Of a stretch of DNA of 64,000 nucleotides, positions 11,881 to 22,400 are shown one piece after another. The position numbers and the translations under genes are program-made. Where the stretch lies: NCBI GenBank assembly GCA_031835245.1, contig JAVKOQ010000003.1, positions 471,001-535,000 of the forward strand, in the 5' to 3' direction. The notes below the pieces were generated by a model. That model was not told the DNA's origin, made no database searches, and saw only the letters and a list, made by a program, of their open reading frames with translations. This DNA comes from Balamuthia mandrillaris (taxonomy: Eukaryota; Discosea; Longamoebia; Balamuthiidae). The stretch's first letter is position 1, and each line of letters begins with the position of its first letter.

Positions 11881-14347
11881 TTAGTACACGTGAAGCTGCC
11901 CGTTGCAAAAAATGGACATGAGCTTCTCCCGGTTGGGCTCGCTGGTGTCGGGGGTGAAGGTCAGGTCGGTGATGCGCAGCCTCGCCGCTCGCAGTTTGCT
12001 CATGTCCCGCTCAAAGTGGAGCTGCAGCTCCCAGGTAAACCAAAACTTGTCAACTGGTTTGGCCACATTCGTTTCTAGAAGAAGAAGAAGAGAAATACAG
12101 ATATGAGTTACAACCGACGGAAAAGACAGAAAAAAGAAAGAAAGCGAGAATGTTTGCGTTATGCACCCAAAGACGTTTCCTTCCGTGTGTGCGTCACAAT
12201 GACAGCGCTCGGAGTGATCAAGACGTGAACTGTCCAACCGTCCTTTGTCCTCACGTCTTTGGTCATGAGGGTCTTTGTGATGTTTGTCTTTATGAGATAA
12301 GCGCCCGTGAATATGATGTTCTGGTGAATGGTCTTGAAGACTTGGCAGGTTCTTGTGTCCTGCATCCTGGCTCGTTCCACCACGTCCTTCATCAGCAGTT
12401 GAGAGTCCAGGTTGTGGGAGACAGAATCCAGGTCGTCAAATGCACGCTCTATGTCCAGCATCTTCTCCTCTGGGTCCAACTCTTTGGCCACACTCACCGA
12501 GAATCGCTTTAGAGCCTCGAATGTGAGCCTCTTCTGAGCAGCATCGTCAAAGAGGGGAGCAACGTTGTTATTGGAGGAAGTCGTTTTTGATGTGGTCGGG
12601 TTGGGTTTGGAGGAGGAAGGAGAGGAGGAGGGAGAGGTAGAGGGTGATGACGAAAAGGGTGAAGAGGGTAACGATGAGGCAGTTGATGCTTGTGGCTTCC
12701 TAAAAGTCGGCGTTGATGCTATCGCCATGGTGTCCACGTTGGTGACATCTGTTGAGATAGGTGAAAAGCATGCTGAAGGATGAGGAAGGTAGTGAGCAAA
12801 ATCTTCTGGGAGAGAATGATCAGTTGCTTTAGTCCGATACTTCTCTATGGCAGCAAGGAAGGCAGCGCTGTCCTCTCTAGTAAAAAAGGCGAACCCACAA
12901 GGAACCGATTCGTCTGGCGGTATTGATGCCGGTAAGAAAGACGAAAGAAACAAATACGACGAAAGGAAGAACATGCCTTTCAACTGTAGAACAAAGTATC
13001 TGCTACTATCGACCGTAGGCAATAGGTGAGAGGCATCGATGCGCTCAGCAAGCATCCGCTCATCGGCTTGATCATACAAGTATATCTTACAGCGAGCCTT
13101 GTGTGGGTCATACACCAAGCTTACAAGCCCTTTTATGTTCAAATCTCCCCACAGAGAAGCTCTAAAATGGAGCGATTGTTAGAACGAAAAACAAACAAAC
13201 AAACAAACAAGCAACACACAACGACGTACACTGTCCAGTCCTTCCTTTCAATGGGCAACAACTTTGTTGCAGAAACATACCACGTTGTATCCTGGTCAAA
13301 GTAGATCTCTTCAACATCCCCATGTTCCTCTTCTCCTTCTACCTCTGTATCTGGAACGCTTGCCATTGTTCCCTCTGTCGGCTCATTACCTTCCTCTGTT
13401 CTTTCCTTCTCTTTTTGTTGCAATTGTTGTGATTGGTCTTCTTCTCGCTTTATCTCTTTCAGCTTTCTTTCCTTCTCCGAGTCTTCTGTAGGCAAGTCGG
13501 TCAAGTCCCTATGTCTCACCTCCAACGTGAGTCGTGATACCAAACGAGGAAGGTCTTTGTAGACCGGTAACTGCTCCAATGGTCGACGCCAGATCTTGAT
13601 GACTTCCTCCCTCAAGTCCCAATTGCCTGCTCCAGCCTCCAAGTTCAGCGTTCGGGTTGAGGAGAGTGGTTGGGGTTGCTTGCTTTTGCCTCCCATGCGT
13701 AACCGCACTCTTACTTTTCTGTTACTATTCGCCTGTGTTTGTTTGCGTTCTTTCTTTTTCTCTTCTTTGATTGACTTTCTCTTCTCTTTCTTCTCTTCCT
13801 TTTTGGCTAAGCTAACGCTTCGTTGCAATGGATGAAACTTTCGAGAGTTAAACTGCGGGGAAGAAGAAGGTTGTGAAGGTGGAGAGGAGGACAAAGACGT
13901 TGTAAAGGAAGCAGTATTTCTGTTGTTGCTGTTGTTGTAAGAAGAAACAGAGAGTAATGAGTTATGTCTTGGTGGAGGAACGGGCATAGAAGGGCTGGAG
14001 GGTAACGAGGAATGAACAATGGTAGGAATTTGAAGGTGGCCTTGAGGAGGGGAGTTTAATCGTTGTTGCCGAGAATCATCCGAAGGAGGGCCTTTTGGAT
14101 CTTCATCGAGAGAGAGTCCTGCGGAGTAGGAGCGGGCCAAAGGGGAGGAATACCGAGCTTGGGCAGCAGGAGGTACTCGAAGGTTGGTTGAATGGGGGAG
14201 ACTCTGTCGTGGGGATCGACCCCCAACTCCTCCTAGATCAGGGGCGGAGGTTTCGCCGAAAGATGAACTTCTGGTTCTTCCCTCTATCATTGCGAGTGGC
14301 TCATACTCTGGTTTTTTCTTTAAAAGTTCTATTTGTTCGGGACCCAA
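11881..14347 (-). CDS. NECAP-like PHear-domain protein with long N- and C-terminal extensions
   Basis: A 747-residue protein. Exons: 13230-14347, 12977-13161, 12167-12913, 11881-12074. After a Ser/Pro-rich and then Lys-rich N-terminus, the stretch spanning exons 1-3 resembles the PHear domain of the clathrin-coat accessory protein NECAP: ASLWGDLNIKG, CKIYLYDQADERMLAERIDA, then TVDSSRYFVLQL, followed by ESVPCGFAFFTREDSAAFLAAI. In NECAP the corresponding TDSSRYFVIRI and AFIGIGF..R.DAFDF segments are diagnostic. NECAP itself is about 260-275 residues and starts near the PHear domain; here about 370 residues precede it and a further 300, partly helical and partly beta-rich, follow. A role in AP-2/clathrin traffic is inferred from that domain alone. 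The exon 2/3 junction uses a probable GC donor; the 63-nt intron stays open in frame, so retention would add 21 residues. Confidence 0.7.
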
Positions 14348-14661
14348 CTTATTGTGACACCTAACTCTCCTCTTGCTTTTGTATGTATTTCAAAAACGTT
14401 GCAGCTGTGGGTGACCTTCTTCTGTCTTGCTTCTTTGTCTTTTTTTCTAACCAAGAATTTAAAAAAAGGTAAATAACGGAAGAGGCGTTGCCTTGTATTA
14501 CCTTACGCATATATGTCGACAAAGTATCCGTGTCGTCATGCAGACTATACAGTAACGTTTTCTTCTCTTCTCTTCCTCCTCTTCCTCTGGGGTTGTGTGC
14601 ATGCAGAAGAACGTTGGTCGAAAGGTGCAGTTCTTAGCTTGTTGTTGGTTGAGATATAATA
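14348..14661. other. Intergenic region, 314 nt
   Basis: Between the proteasome chaperone gene (3' side) and the NECAP-like gene start. AT-rich, no gene or RNA signal recognised. Confidence 0.5.
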
Positions 14662-14749
14662 TTACCAGACTTTGTTTGCCTCGAGCAAGTCGAGAATAAT
14701 TGGGAGAGAAGCCAAACTGTGTGTGGATGCGACGGAGAGCGAGAGCAAG

Positions 14750-14780
<31 letters not shown>

Positions 14781-15105
14781 ACAAAAGAAAAGAAAGAGTT
14801 ATAAACAAAACAACAAACCTACATAAAACCAAAAAAATATTCAAAAAGAGGGGGGTGTACCTATGGTCTTTTAAACAGAGAGAAAGCAACAATGATCTTC
14901 TGGCATGCTTTGCACAAATGAGCTCAACGATCCGACGAGCATAGAGCGCAAGCAGGGGTTCGTCTCTTTTGCCAAGCAGCACATCGATGGCATAGTTTGC
15001 TTCCTGCGGTTCTCCACTCATAACGTCGTTCGTCTCTTTTGATGCTGTTATCTTTTTTCATTATTTTTGTTTTGAAAAGAGATCTTAGCGAGAAAACAAA
15101 GAGAG

Positions 15106-15137
<32 letters not shown>

Positions 15138-15391
15138 AGTAGTAACAAACAACAAAAAAGAAAGAGAAGAGAAGCAAAGACAAGAAATACCAGTGTGCCC
15201 AGTTTGCCCAGCTGTGTGATGACAATGAATATGCGGTCAGCAAAAGGGGTGAGGATGAACTCTGTGTGAACGCCATTGATCACTGCCGCGAATTGCTTGG
15301 TGCTGGGCACCGACCGAGACGCAAGCGGCGACTCTTGCCCTCCCGCCGTTTGTTTCTGCATGTTGCTTTTTTGTTCGTCCACTGTCGACAT
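14662..15391 (-). CDS. PSMG3: Proteasome assembly chaperone 3
   Basis: A 142-residue protein from exons 15191-15391, 14861-15033 and 14662-14716. It matches the PAC3 family along most of its length: INGVHTEFILTPFADRIFIVITQLGKLGTL corresponds to the first half (human PAC3 has a VVVTQFGKMGTL element), then DVLLGKRDEPLLALYARRIVELI matches the LLGQDEPL..VFAK element, and the C-terminus ends in a leucine-rich helix closing with NKVW, like the human VCQVW end. PAC3 (with PAC4) chaperones alpha-ring assembly of the 20S proteasome in the cytosol. The N-terminus is about 20 residues longer than in human. The first intron contains an AC/GT run (15106-15136) and the second a GA/CT run (about 14748-14780). 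Confidence 0.88.
15106..15136. repeat. AC dinucleotide microsatellite in PSMG3 intron
   Basis: About 15 AC units on the plus strand (GT on the sense strand) inside intron 1. It is one of the few intronic repeats here that is not polypyrimidine on the sense strand. Confidence 0.85.
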
Positions 15392-15689
15392 AATTTGACT
15401 TCTGTGACGACATGAAGGTGATCTTTTTCTCCTTTTCCTTTTCAAATGAATGAAGAGAAATGGCAAGGGAGAAAAGGGCAGCAAAAAAAGTCCGTAGCTT
15501 CCCTGCTACCTTCTGTGAGGAAAATTTAGCGTCGACAAGGACCACTCCCGAACCAAACCGCTGCGCGTTGGCCAGTTTCTCCCCAAAAAAAAAAAAAGAA
15601 AAAATTCCTGAAATTTTTCCAGAACTTTCTGGCAAGCAGAAGAAACAAAAAGCTTCTCCACACTGTCCTGTGAGTGCTGCCGGCAAGAC
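15392..15689. promoter_or_regulatory. Divergent promoter region between PSMG3 and a plus-strand hypothetical gene
   Basis: The two starts face away from each other across 298 nt. The interval contains an A-tract at about 15588-15605 and no recognisable coding segment. It presumably supplies both promoters; no specific element identified. Confidence 0.4.
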
Positions 15690-16634
15690 ATGGAGGGCAA
15701 CCAAACAGCGAAACAAAAGTGTGCGGCCAAATGGGGCCTCGTCCCCGATGGTTCCACACAACCGGAAGCGAAACAGGAAGCCGCCTTCGCACGCTACCTG
15801 GCGGAACGGGAGGCAGCAGAACAGAACGCCGACTTTCCCGACCCTCAGCACCTCCGCGATACCGTCGCCTCGTTTCTGGATCTGATCCCCTCCGCCAAGG
15901 ATGCTGCCCAGAGAAAATCGGCGCTCTCCAGGTACTCGGAAGTGGTAGCAGCCCTGAAAGAGGTCCGTGATGCCTACTTTGGAGGCAAGAACGGCAATGG
16001 CCTGCAAGGTCAATGGCTCCCCCTACCAGCACCCTTGGAAGCCGTTGCTTACTGCGCTTATGACACCCAAGAGTCCTTTGGAGGCCACCAGGAGCACGAC
16101 TACGCTGAAACGTCCAGGAGCACGCGTTTCAAGATATTTCACTCCACGAGACCGAGAACCATGGAGCTTACTATGGAGTATTTTTTCAGTGGTTATGGCA
16201 CAGGCAATGACGATACAGAACGTTCACACGTGGCGCTGAGTTCGAGATTCTTTTGGCGCCAGAAGAGCAACAACGAAGAAGAAGAGGAAGAAGAAGAGGA
16301 GGAGAGCATTACCTTGTGGAACAATGAAAGAACAGACTCGCAACACAACACTGAACAGGCCTCCAAGGAAGAAGTGAAAAAAGTCTTGGACTTTTTCTTC
16401 CTTGAAGAAAAGAAGGAAGGAGAGGCAACGGAGGCAACGGTGTGGGACTATCCGGTCGCTGTGGTTGAGTTCTTGAAGCACTTTGTTAGCATTTTGCCGG
16501 AGAGGGACTTGAAGGAACAAATTCGAGAGGATGAGACATTTGCAGAGTACGATGCTGAGATAGAGGCAGAAAGAAGCGGGTCAGACAAAACAAAGGAGGA
16601 AGGAGCGCCGGAGAAGAGGCGGCGAGTCGCATAA
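15690..16634 (+). CDS. Hypothetical protein, intronless, acidic
   Basis: A 314-residue single-exon reading frame not recognised as a known family. The first 180 residues look globular: helical segments (AAFARYLAEREAAEQ, LRDTVASFLDLIPSAKDAA, YSEVVAALKEVRDAYF) then a mixed segment with LPLPAPLEAVAYCAYDTQ and TRFKIFHSTRPRTMELTMEY. A run of Glu follows (about residues 191-201), then a helical region and a basic tail KRRRVA that could act as a nuclear localisation signal. The nearest ATG upstream is used; amino-acid composition and the long open frame support a real gene. Confidence 0.7.
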   Translation: MEGNQTAKQKCAAKWGLVPDGSTQPEAKQEAAFARYLAEREAAEQNADFPDPQHLRDTVASFLDLIPSAKDAAQRKSALSRYSEVVAALKEVRDAYFGGKNGNGLQGQWLPLPAPLEAVAYCAYDTQESFGGHQEHDYAETSRSTRFKIFHSTRPRTMELTMEYFFSGYGTGNDDTERSHVALSSRFFWRQKSNNEEEEEEEEEESITLWNNERTDSQHNTEQASKEEVKKVLDFFFLEEKKEGEATEATVWDYPVAVVEFLKHFVSILPERDLKEQIREDETFAEYDAEIEAERSGSDKTKEEGAPEKRRRVA

Positions 16635-16754
16635 CCTGCATTACTGTCGACATTGTACACAACGGGTCCAAAATTTGAGAAATAAAGGACCACAAAAATT
16701 GTAAATTTTCACGTCGTCGTGACGCATCTAGGTCTACAAAAAAACCAAAAGGGA

Positions 16755-18482
16755 ATGGAAGAAGAAAGGAAGAGAGAGGAACGATGGACGCTGCTACGCA
16801 ATGCCACCATCGCCACGATGGACGCGGAGGGTCGTTTTTACAGAAAGGGTTTCCTGCTGGTGAGGAATGACCGCATCGTGGCGCTCTCTTCGTCGGAGGA
16901 GGAGGTGCTGGCCGTCCTTAATGCTGCAGAGGCTCAAGCTGCAGCTCCTCCTGAAGTGGTCGAACTGGACGGGAAGTGGGTGCTACCCGGTTTGATCAAC
17001 ACTCACTGCCATACAAACCAACAACTTGCTCGTGGCCTAGGTTATTGTTATTCTAGATCTTCATTTTTTTTATCCTGCTACTTGATTTTGAAGTCTTCTT
17101 CATTTTTTCTCATACAAAAAAACAGGTGACGATGTGGACCTCACGACGTGGTTGCATGAGCGTATTTGGCCATTCGAGAGCCACATGACTTTTGAGGATT
17201 GCAGGGTCAGCGCCCTGCTCTGCGGTGTGGAGCAGATTCGCAGCGGGGTCACATGCTTTGCCGATGCTGGCGGACAGCACGTCGAGGCCATCGCAGAGGC
17301 TGTCAAAGAGTTGGGCCTGAGAGGCGTGCTTTCCATGTCGGTTATGGACACGGGGGAGGGGTTGCCCGAGGGATGGAAGGCCACCACCACGGAGCAGGTC
17401 ATCGAGCAGCAAGAGCGGTTGTTCGATCAGCTGCATGACACAGCCGACGGTCGCATCAGAATGTGGTTCAATCTTCGCACGTTAATGAACTGCAGCGATG
17501 ACTTAGTTAAGGCGACACAGCAGGCAGCAGGTTTCTCTCTTTCTGACTTGTGTTTCGTCCCTCTTACTTGTAGTGTTTTAATGTCTTGTTTTTGTAAGAT
17601 AAGAGAGGTGTAGGTATTCATATGCATGTCGCTGAGTTCAAGTTCGAAGTAGACTTGATCCAACGGACGAGGGGTTCCCCAACCGTCACACATCTGCATA
17701 AACTTGGATGTCTTTCTCATAATCTACTGGCGGTGCACTCAGTACACCTCACGCCCGAAGAGCTTCAACTCTACAAGAAGAACAACGTCAAAGTCTCTCA
17801 TTGCCCTGCAGCCGGTTAGTATGGTCTCTTTACTCCTTTTGTTCAGTTTGCAGAGCGACATTAAACAACTGTCTGCCTTATATTCCAACAGCAATGCGTT
17901 ATTTAGGCTTTCCATTGATCCCAGAAATGATCGCAGAGGGAATAACAGTCGGGCTGGGTACAGATGGAGCGCCATCCAACAACAGGATGAGCATCGTGGA
18001 TGAAATGTGGTTGGCCAATCTCCTTCATAAAGTCCGAACAAATGACCCGCAGGTCATGCCTTCTTCGGCCGTTCTCTCGATGGCCACTCTTCAGGGAGCC
18101 AAGTGCTTGTTGTGGGATAACGAAATAGGTTCCCTGGTACGTTTTCTTCTTTTGTTTATTCGTTTTGTCTTTATCTCTCATTCTCTTAAAAAACTGGACT
18201 TACTGTTGCATGTTGCTCGTTTTGAACAAAAAGAAAGTGGGCAAAAAAGCAGACCTGATCGTGATAAATCCAGACACAGCAAACATGCTCCCCGTTCATC
18301 AATTCGCGCTCTCCAACCTGGTAACTGCCATGCAAAGCCATAACGTGGAGAGCGTGATGGTGAACGGACGATGGCTGATGCGAGATCACAACATTCTCTG
18401 CGTGGATGAGAAGGCAGTTCTGGCTGCAGCCAAACGCCACGCCAAAGATATATTCGATAGAGCTGGTTTGGTCCTTCCGTAG
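16755..18482 (+). CDS. Amidohydrolase, MTA/SAH deaminase-like
   Basis: A 461-residue metallo-amidohydrolase. Exons: 16755-17040, 17126-17530, 17614-17814, 17892-18136, 18234-18482. Metal-binding signatures are intact: LINTHCHT (HxH on strand 1), GIHMHVAE, AVHSVHL, and GLGTDGAPSNN with the catalytic Asp. The N-terminal beta element TIATMDAEGRFYRKGFLLVRND and the C-terminal VGKKADLIVIN plus VMVNGRWLM are the usual sandwich domain of the ATZ/TRZ, 5-methylthioadenosine/S-adenosylhomocysteine deaminase group. The likely reaction is hydrolytic deamination of an adenosine thioether or an aromatic ring; substrate cannot be settled from sequence. Family members are mostly prokaryotic, so an old transfer followed by intron gain is possible. 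It faces the methyltransferase downstream, with only 60 nt between stops. Confidence 0.85.
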
Positions 18483-18542
18483 GTGTGTTCTATCTCAAGC
18501 CTTTCTTCTTGAAAATGAAAAATGGTGGTTGCTACTTTGCAT

Positions 18543-19195
18543 CTACTTCTTTTGAAACCAAAACACATCAGTGAGGTAAGGATAGGATACTTCCTCGGTG
18601 GCACTGCTTTCCTTGGCGAATTCAGGTATGTTCTCTTCCAACAGCTGCATGACCTTTTGCCTCAGCTCTTCCTTCTGCTGGGAGTCCAGGCTGGCAATGT
18701 AACTCTTGGACAGGATTCTGCCCCAGATCTTTTGCTTGTCGCAACGTATAACTTGGGAGAACTGCTTGTGGGACAGGGGTAAGGCAAACATTCCCTGGAC
18801 CTCTTCCTTGGATCCCTCTTCCTCAAAGACCTTTCGCCACAAGCCAAGACGGTATTGTGGGGTGCCGACCTCGTAGCTCTCGTAGAGGTCACGAAGCTTG
18901 GCCACCCATGGGCAGGCGCTTCTGTCCTCCAGGTTCCAGATGAGAGCAACTTTGCCTCCTGGTTTCAGAACCCTGTGCATTTCTTGTTTGTTCGTGCGTG
19001 AGTTCGTGTTTCAGTTTTGTCGTTTCTCTTTTTGTCAGTTTACCTTTGAGAGATGTTAGATTGGCAAACCAATGGAAAGCTTGCGCGATGACTATTGCAT
19101 CCACCGACTCGTCATCGAGAGGGATTGCCGCCGCTGACCCTACAGCATATGAGAAGAATGACGACGAACAATAAAGAGTAACGTGAGCGAGCTAG

Positions 19196-19231
<36 letters not shown>

Positions 19232-19762
19232 GACAAAGAGACGCCACAACGAACGAAACAGGAGCAAAGAGAGCATGAGAGGCACCTGCCAACACCGTTA
19301 CTTGAGGCACCTGAGAGGAGAGCTTTGCACGCATCTCGGCAACCGGTTCCACCGCGTGGAGCGTACAACCACATTCCTCAAGCAGCTGCCGCGTGAACTT
19401 TCCTGTTCCTGAAACAAAAACGTTACATCGTACGTTTCAATACACAAAAAAAAAACCAAGAGAATCTTTGTAAAAAACAATGGGTTGTTTAAATCTACCT
19501 GCCCCAAGCTCACAAACGATGGACTGAGAGGATAGCCCCAAATTTTCAACAACATAACGAACAGCCACCACGGGATAAGAGGGTCGGCTCCTTTCATACT
19601 CATCAGCCTTGGTGATGATCGCAATCAACGAAAATCAAGTCAACAAAAAAGAAAGAAAGAAAGAGGAAAAGACATGACATAACGCCCACTCACTTCTGCG
19701 CCAAAGCCAGCAGCTGCTACGCGATGCACGTCGCCGTACTCCCCTCCCGCAGTTTCCTCCAT
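18543..19762 (-). CDS. Class I SAM-dependent methyltransferase
   Basis: A 278-residue protein from exons 19694-19762, 19499-19607, 19286-19408, 19044-19139 and 18543-18982. The Rossmann motif I is rebuilt across an intron as VCELGAGTGKFTRQL. It is followed by AVEPVAEMRAKL (motif post-I acidic residue), SVDAIVIAQAFHWF (motif II, characteristic of the Methyltransf_11 group with FHWF) and EMHRVLKPGGKVALIWNLED (motif III). The combination FHWF plus KPGG..ALIWN is typical of yeast TMT1/CRG1-like small-molecule methyltransferases, which act in the cytosol. The substrate is unknown. Intron 3 contains a CT run on the sense strand (GA at 19198-19229 on plus). Confidence 0.87.
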
Positions 19763-20002
19763 GTTCGCTCGCGCTGCTTTCTTCTTTTTCTCTGCGTAAT
19801 GGCGCCACAAAGAATTTTAAGGTGACACGTCATGTTCTTTTAAGGTGTTGCACGGAAAAAAGGAATAAATAAATTGATTAGCCCCTCAGGTGCAACGTCA
19901 CTTCGGAAAATAAACATAAAAATAAACATAAAAATAAGAAAAAAATGTTATAAAACCAAAAAAAAATAAATAGAGAGAACATAAAATAATAGCACAAAGC
20001 GG

Positions 20003-20449
20003 ATGGCATCGTCCTACCTTTCCGTGGCGGTGGTGGGCGCCAAAGACCCCATCTTTGGGTCGTTTGGCGATCTGGATGTGTTCCGACCGGATGAGGGCAG
20101 GAACATATCTGACATCAGAGATTCGGCGGAGCACAACATCCACAACAACAGGGGTCGAAGAGGGATGGAAGCACCGGAGCAAGCGAGACCGCTGCAGCGC
20201 GAGGGCTCTTATCCGCAGGAGCTGAACCCATTTTGGCATGCAGGCAGGGAGGAGGAGGAGGAAGAAGGAGAGGAGCAATCGGAAGAGAAGGGAGTCAACA
20301 GGGAGTACCTAGAGTACTCGGGACCAGTAAATATTACGGCTTCGCCAGGAACGGAGGAACCGGGAGACCAGGAGTACGATGACTCTCCATACAATAACCA
20401 CAAAGTATGATACTACTTCTTGCATTTTTCTTCTCTTCTCTCGCTTCCA

Positions 20450-20493
<44 letters not shown>

Positions 20494-21465
20494 TGTCTGT
20501 CTCTCTTCGGTTCCTTATTTTCTTTATTTTTTTAAATATTGATCCGCTAATTATGTTTACCCAGTTTATCCAAAGCTCGGAGCGAGACATGGTTACAACG
20601 GATGAGCCTCCTCTTGCTCCTCTGACCTCTTCTCAAGACAAGCAAGAACAGCAAGAAAAGAAAGAACGAAAAGCGGAAGCGGAAGCGGCAAACCCTAAGG
20701 AAAAAGAGGCCAAGAACTTTCAGCGGAAAGCTTCGTTGGTGTTTGACTGGTTCCCAAAGCAAAAGGTGCACGAGTCCCAAATGGTACGCCTCATAAAGGT
20801 CAACTGCCTCGTCAAAGGAGACAGGCTTCATTGCACGCCTGGGTTGAAGTGGCTTGTAGCCGTGGACAACACGCCGGCATCTGTCCGGGCCGTGAACCAC
20901 GCTATCGAGAAGGCCAATCCTGATGACCACATCATCATTCTTAACGGTTTGTTCGTTTGTTTCTGTTTTTTTAAATAAGTTCGCTCATGAAACAAACAAA
21001 AATAGCACGAGTAATGGGTCCATACGATACGTTAGAGGACACATATCAGACGTGGAGACGAGCTGTGTTCGTTTGTCGCAAGTTCAAGAAAATGTTGGTT
21101 GATGCTAAAAAGGTACCGTTAACGTACTCTCTCTCTCTCTCTCTCTCTAGATCTAGTTTCTCTTTTGCTTTGTTAACATACGACAACAACCCTCAACAGG
21201 AGCATACTGTACTGATACCTGTCTATAAAGATCCTCGCAAGATAACAGTGCACATGGCCAAGAAACTGAAAGTTCAATACATAGTGCTAGGCAAGCACGG
21301 CGCCGAAGACAAGAAGAGTCGGGTGAAGAACTTGTACGTCGTATTCTCTTTTTCAATGCGTTTTTCTTAGTTTTTTTTTTTTTGTTTGGCTGCAGACACT
21401 TTAGAAGCTTTACAACGTATGTGCGTCACGCTCGCAGCTTTCCCGGTGAAGTCTTTGTCGTCTAA
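20003..21465 (+). CDS. Universal stress protein (UspA-like) domain protein
   Basis: A 364-residue protein; exons 20003-20404, 20565-20946, 21006-21112, 21200-21333, 21396-21465. The first 240 residues are acidic and probably disordered, starting SYLSVAVVGAKDPIFGSFG. The C-terminal 120 residues form a Usp-type alpha/beta domain: KWLVAVDNTPASVRAVNHAIEKA (strand 1 and helix 1), DDHIIILN (strand 2), a helix with TWRRAVFVCRKFKKML, TVLIPVY, HMAKKLKVQYIVLGKHG (strand 4 with the GxHG-like turn) and SFPGEVFVV as last strand. The canonical G-2x-G-9x-G(S/T) ATP motif is not evident at the end, so ATP binding is doubtful. Introns 1 and 3 are CT-rich. Confidence 0.75.
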
Positions 21466-21582
21466 CTTTAACATTCACCTTCTTTTTTCCTCTCCCTGGG
21501 AAATAGTTTCCCTTCTCATTTGTTCGTATAAAATACTTTAACACAAACCGTTGTCTTATCATACAAGTTCTTACATCAACTC

Positions 21583-22355
21583 TTAAGACCCGAACAACGT
21601 CTCCTCAATCCTTTTTACAAGAGGGGAGGTGTAACCTGATTTACTTTCGGATGAGTACATGCGTTCTGACCAGATCTTTTCCAGGATATCATGCAGGTTG
21701 CTTAATCCTTTTTTGTGATACAAGTATGAACGCAAAGAACAAGCAAGAAGGAGAACAATAAAATCTCTTTGAGCAAAACGGAGTTTTTACCTTGAAGGAA
21801 GAGTTTATCCGTTTGGTTCTTTGAAGATTGCGCCACCGAATGAGCAAAGTCTATCAACTAAAATTTTTGGGTTAACAACGAGAGAGGAGAGGAAAGCAGA
21901 GCAAAGTGAGGAAGACAAACGAAGACATCCGCGACGGATGATTCTGCATCATAGAGTAACAACACAGAGGCGCTAAGAAACAGAAACTCCTTTTGGACTT
22001 GAAACCATGCTATCATCTCTTTCAATTTGCTCTGTGTGCATAGCAATATATATGAGAGGTGATGATACGACAGAACAAGAAATGGAAAGACAGAGGGTAC
22101 CAAGAAAGTGGATATGACATCGTAGCGAACGCGACTATCTTCGTCATCTGCACTCACAAACTGCAGAAGAGCGCTTATCATAGTGTAGCGATTGAGAATC
22201 GTCCCATACGCCATATTTCTTTGGACATATTTTCCTGTTGATTGTCGATACACCTTTATTGAAGAGTATGTTACTTCCTTTAAATTTGAACATGAGAGAG
22301 AGAAAGAGGGAGAGAGAGAGAGAGAGAGAGAAAGGGAGAGAGAGAGAGAGAGAGA

Positions 22356-22400
<45 letters not shown>

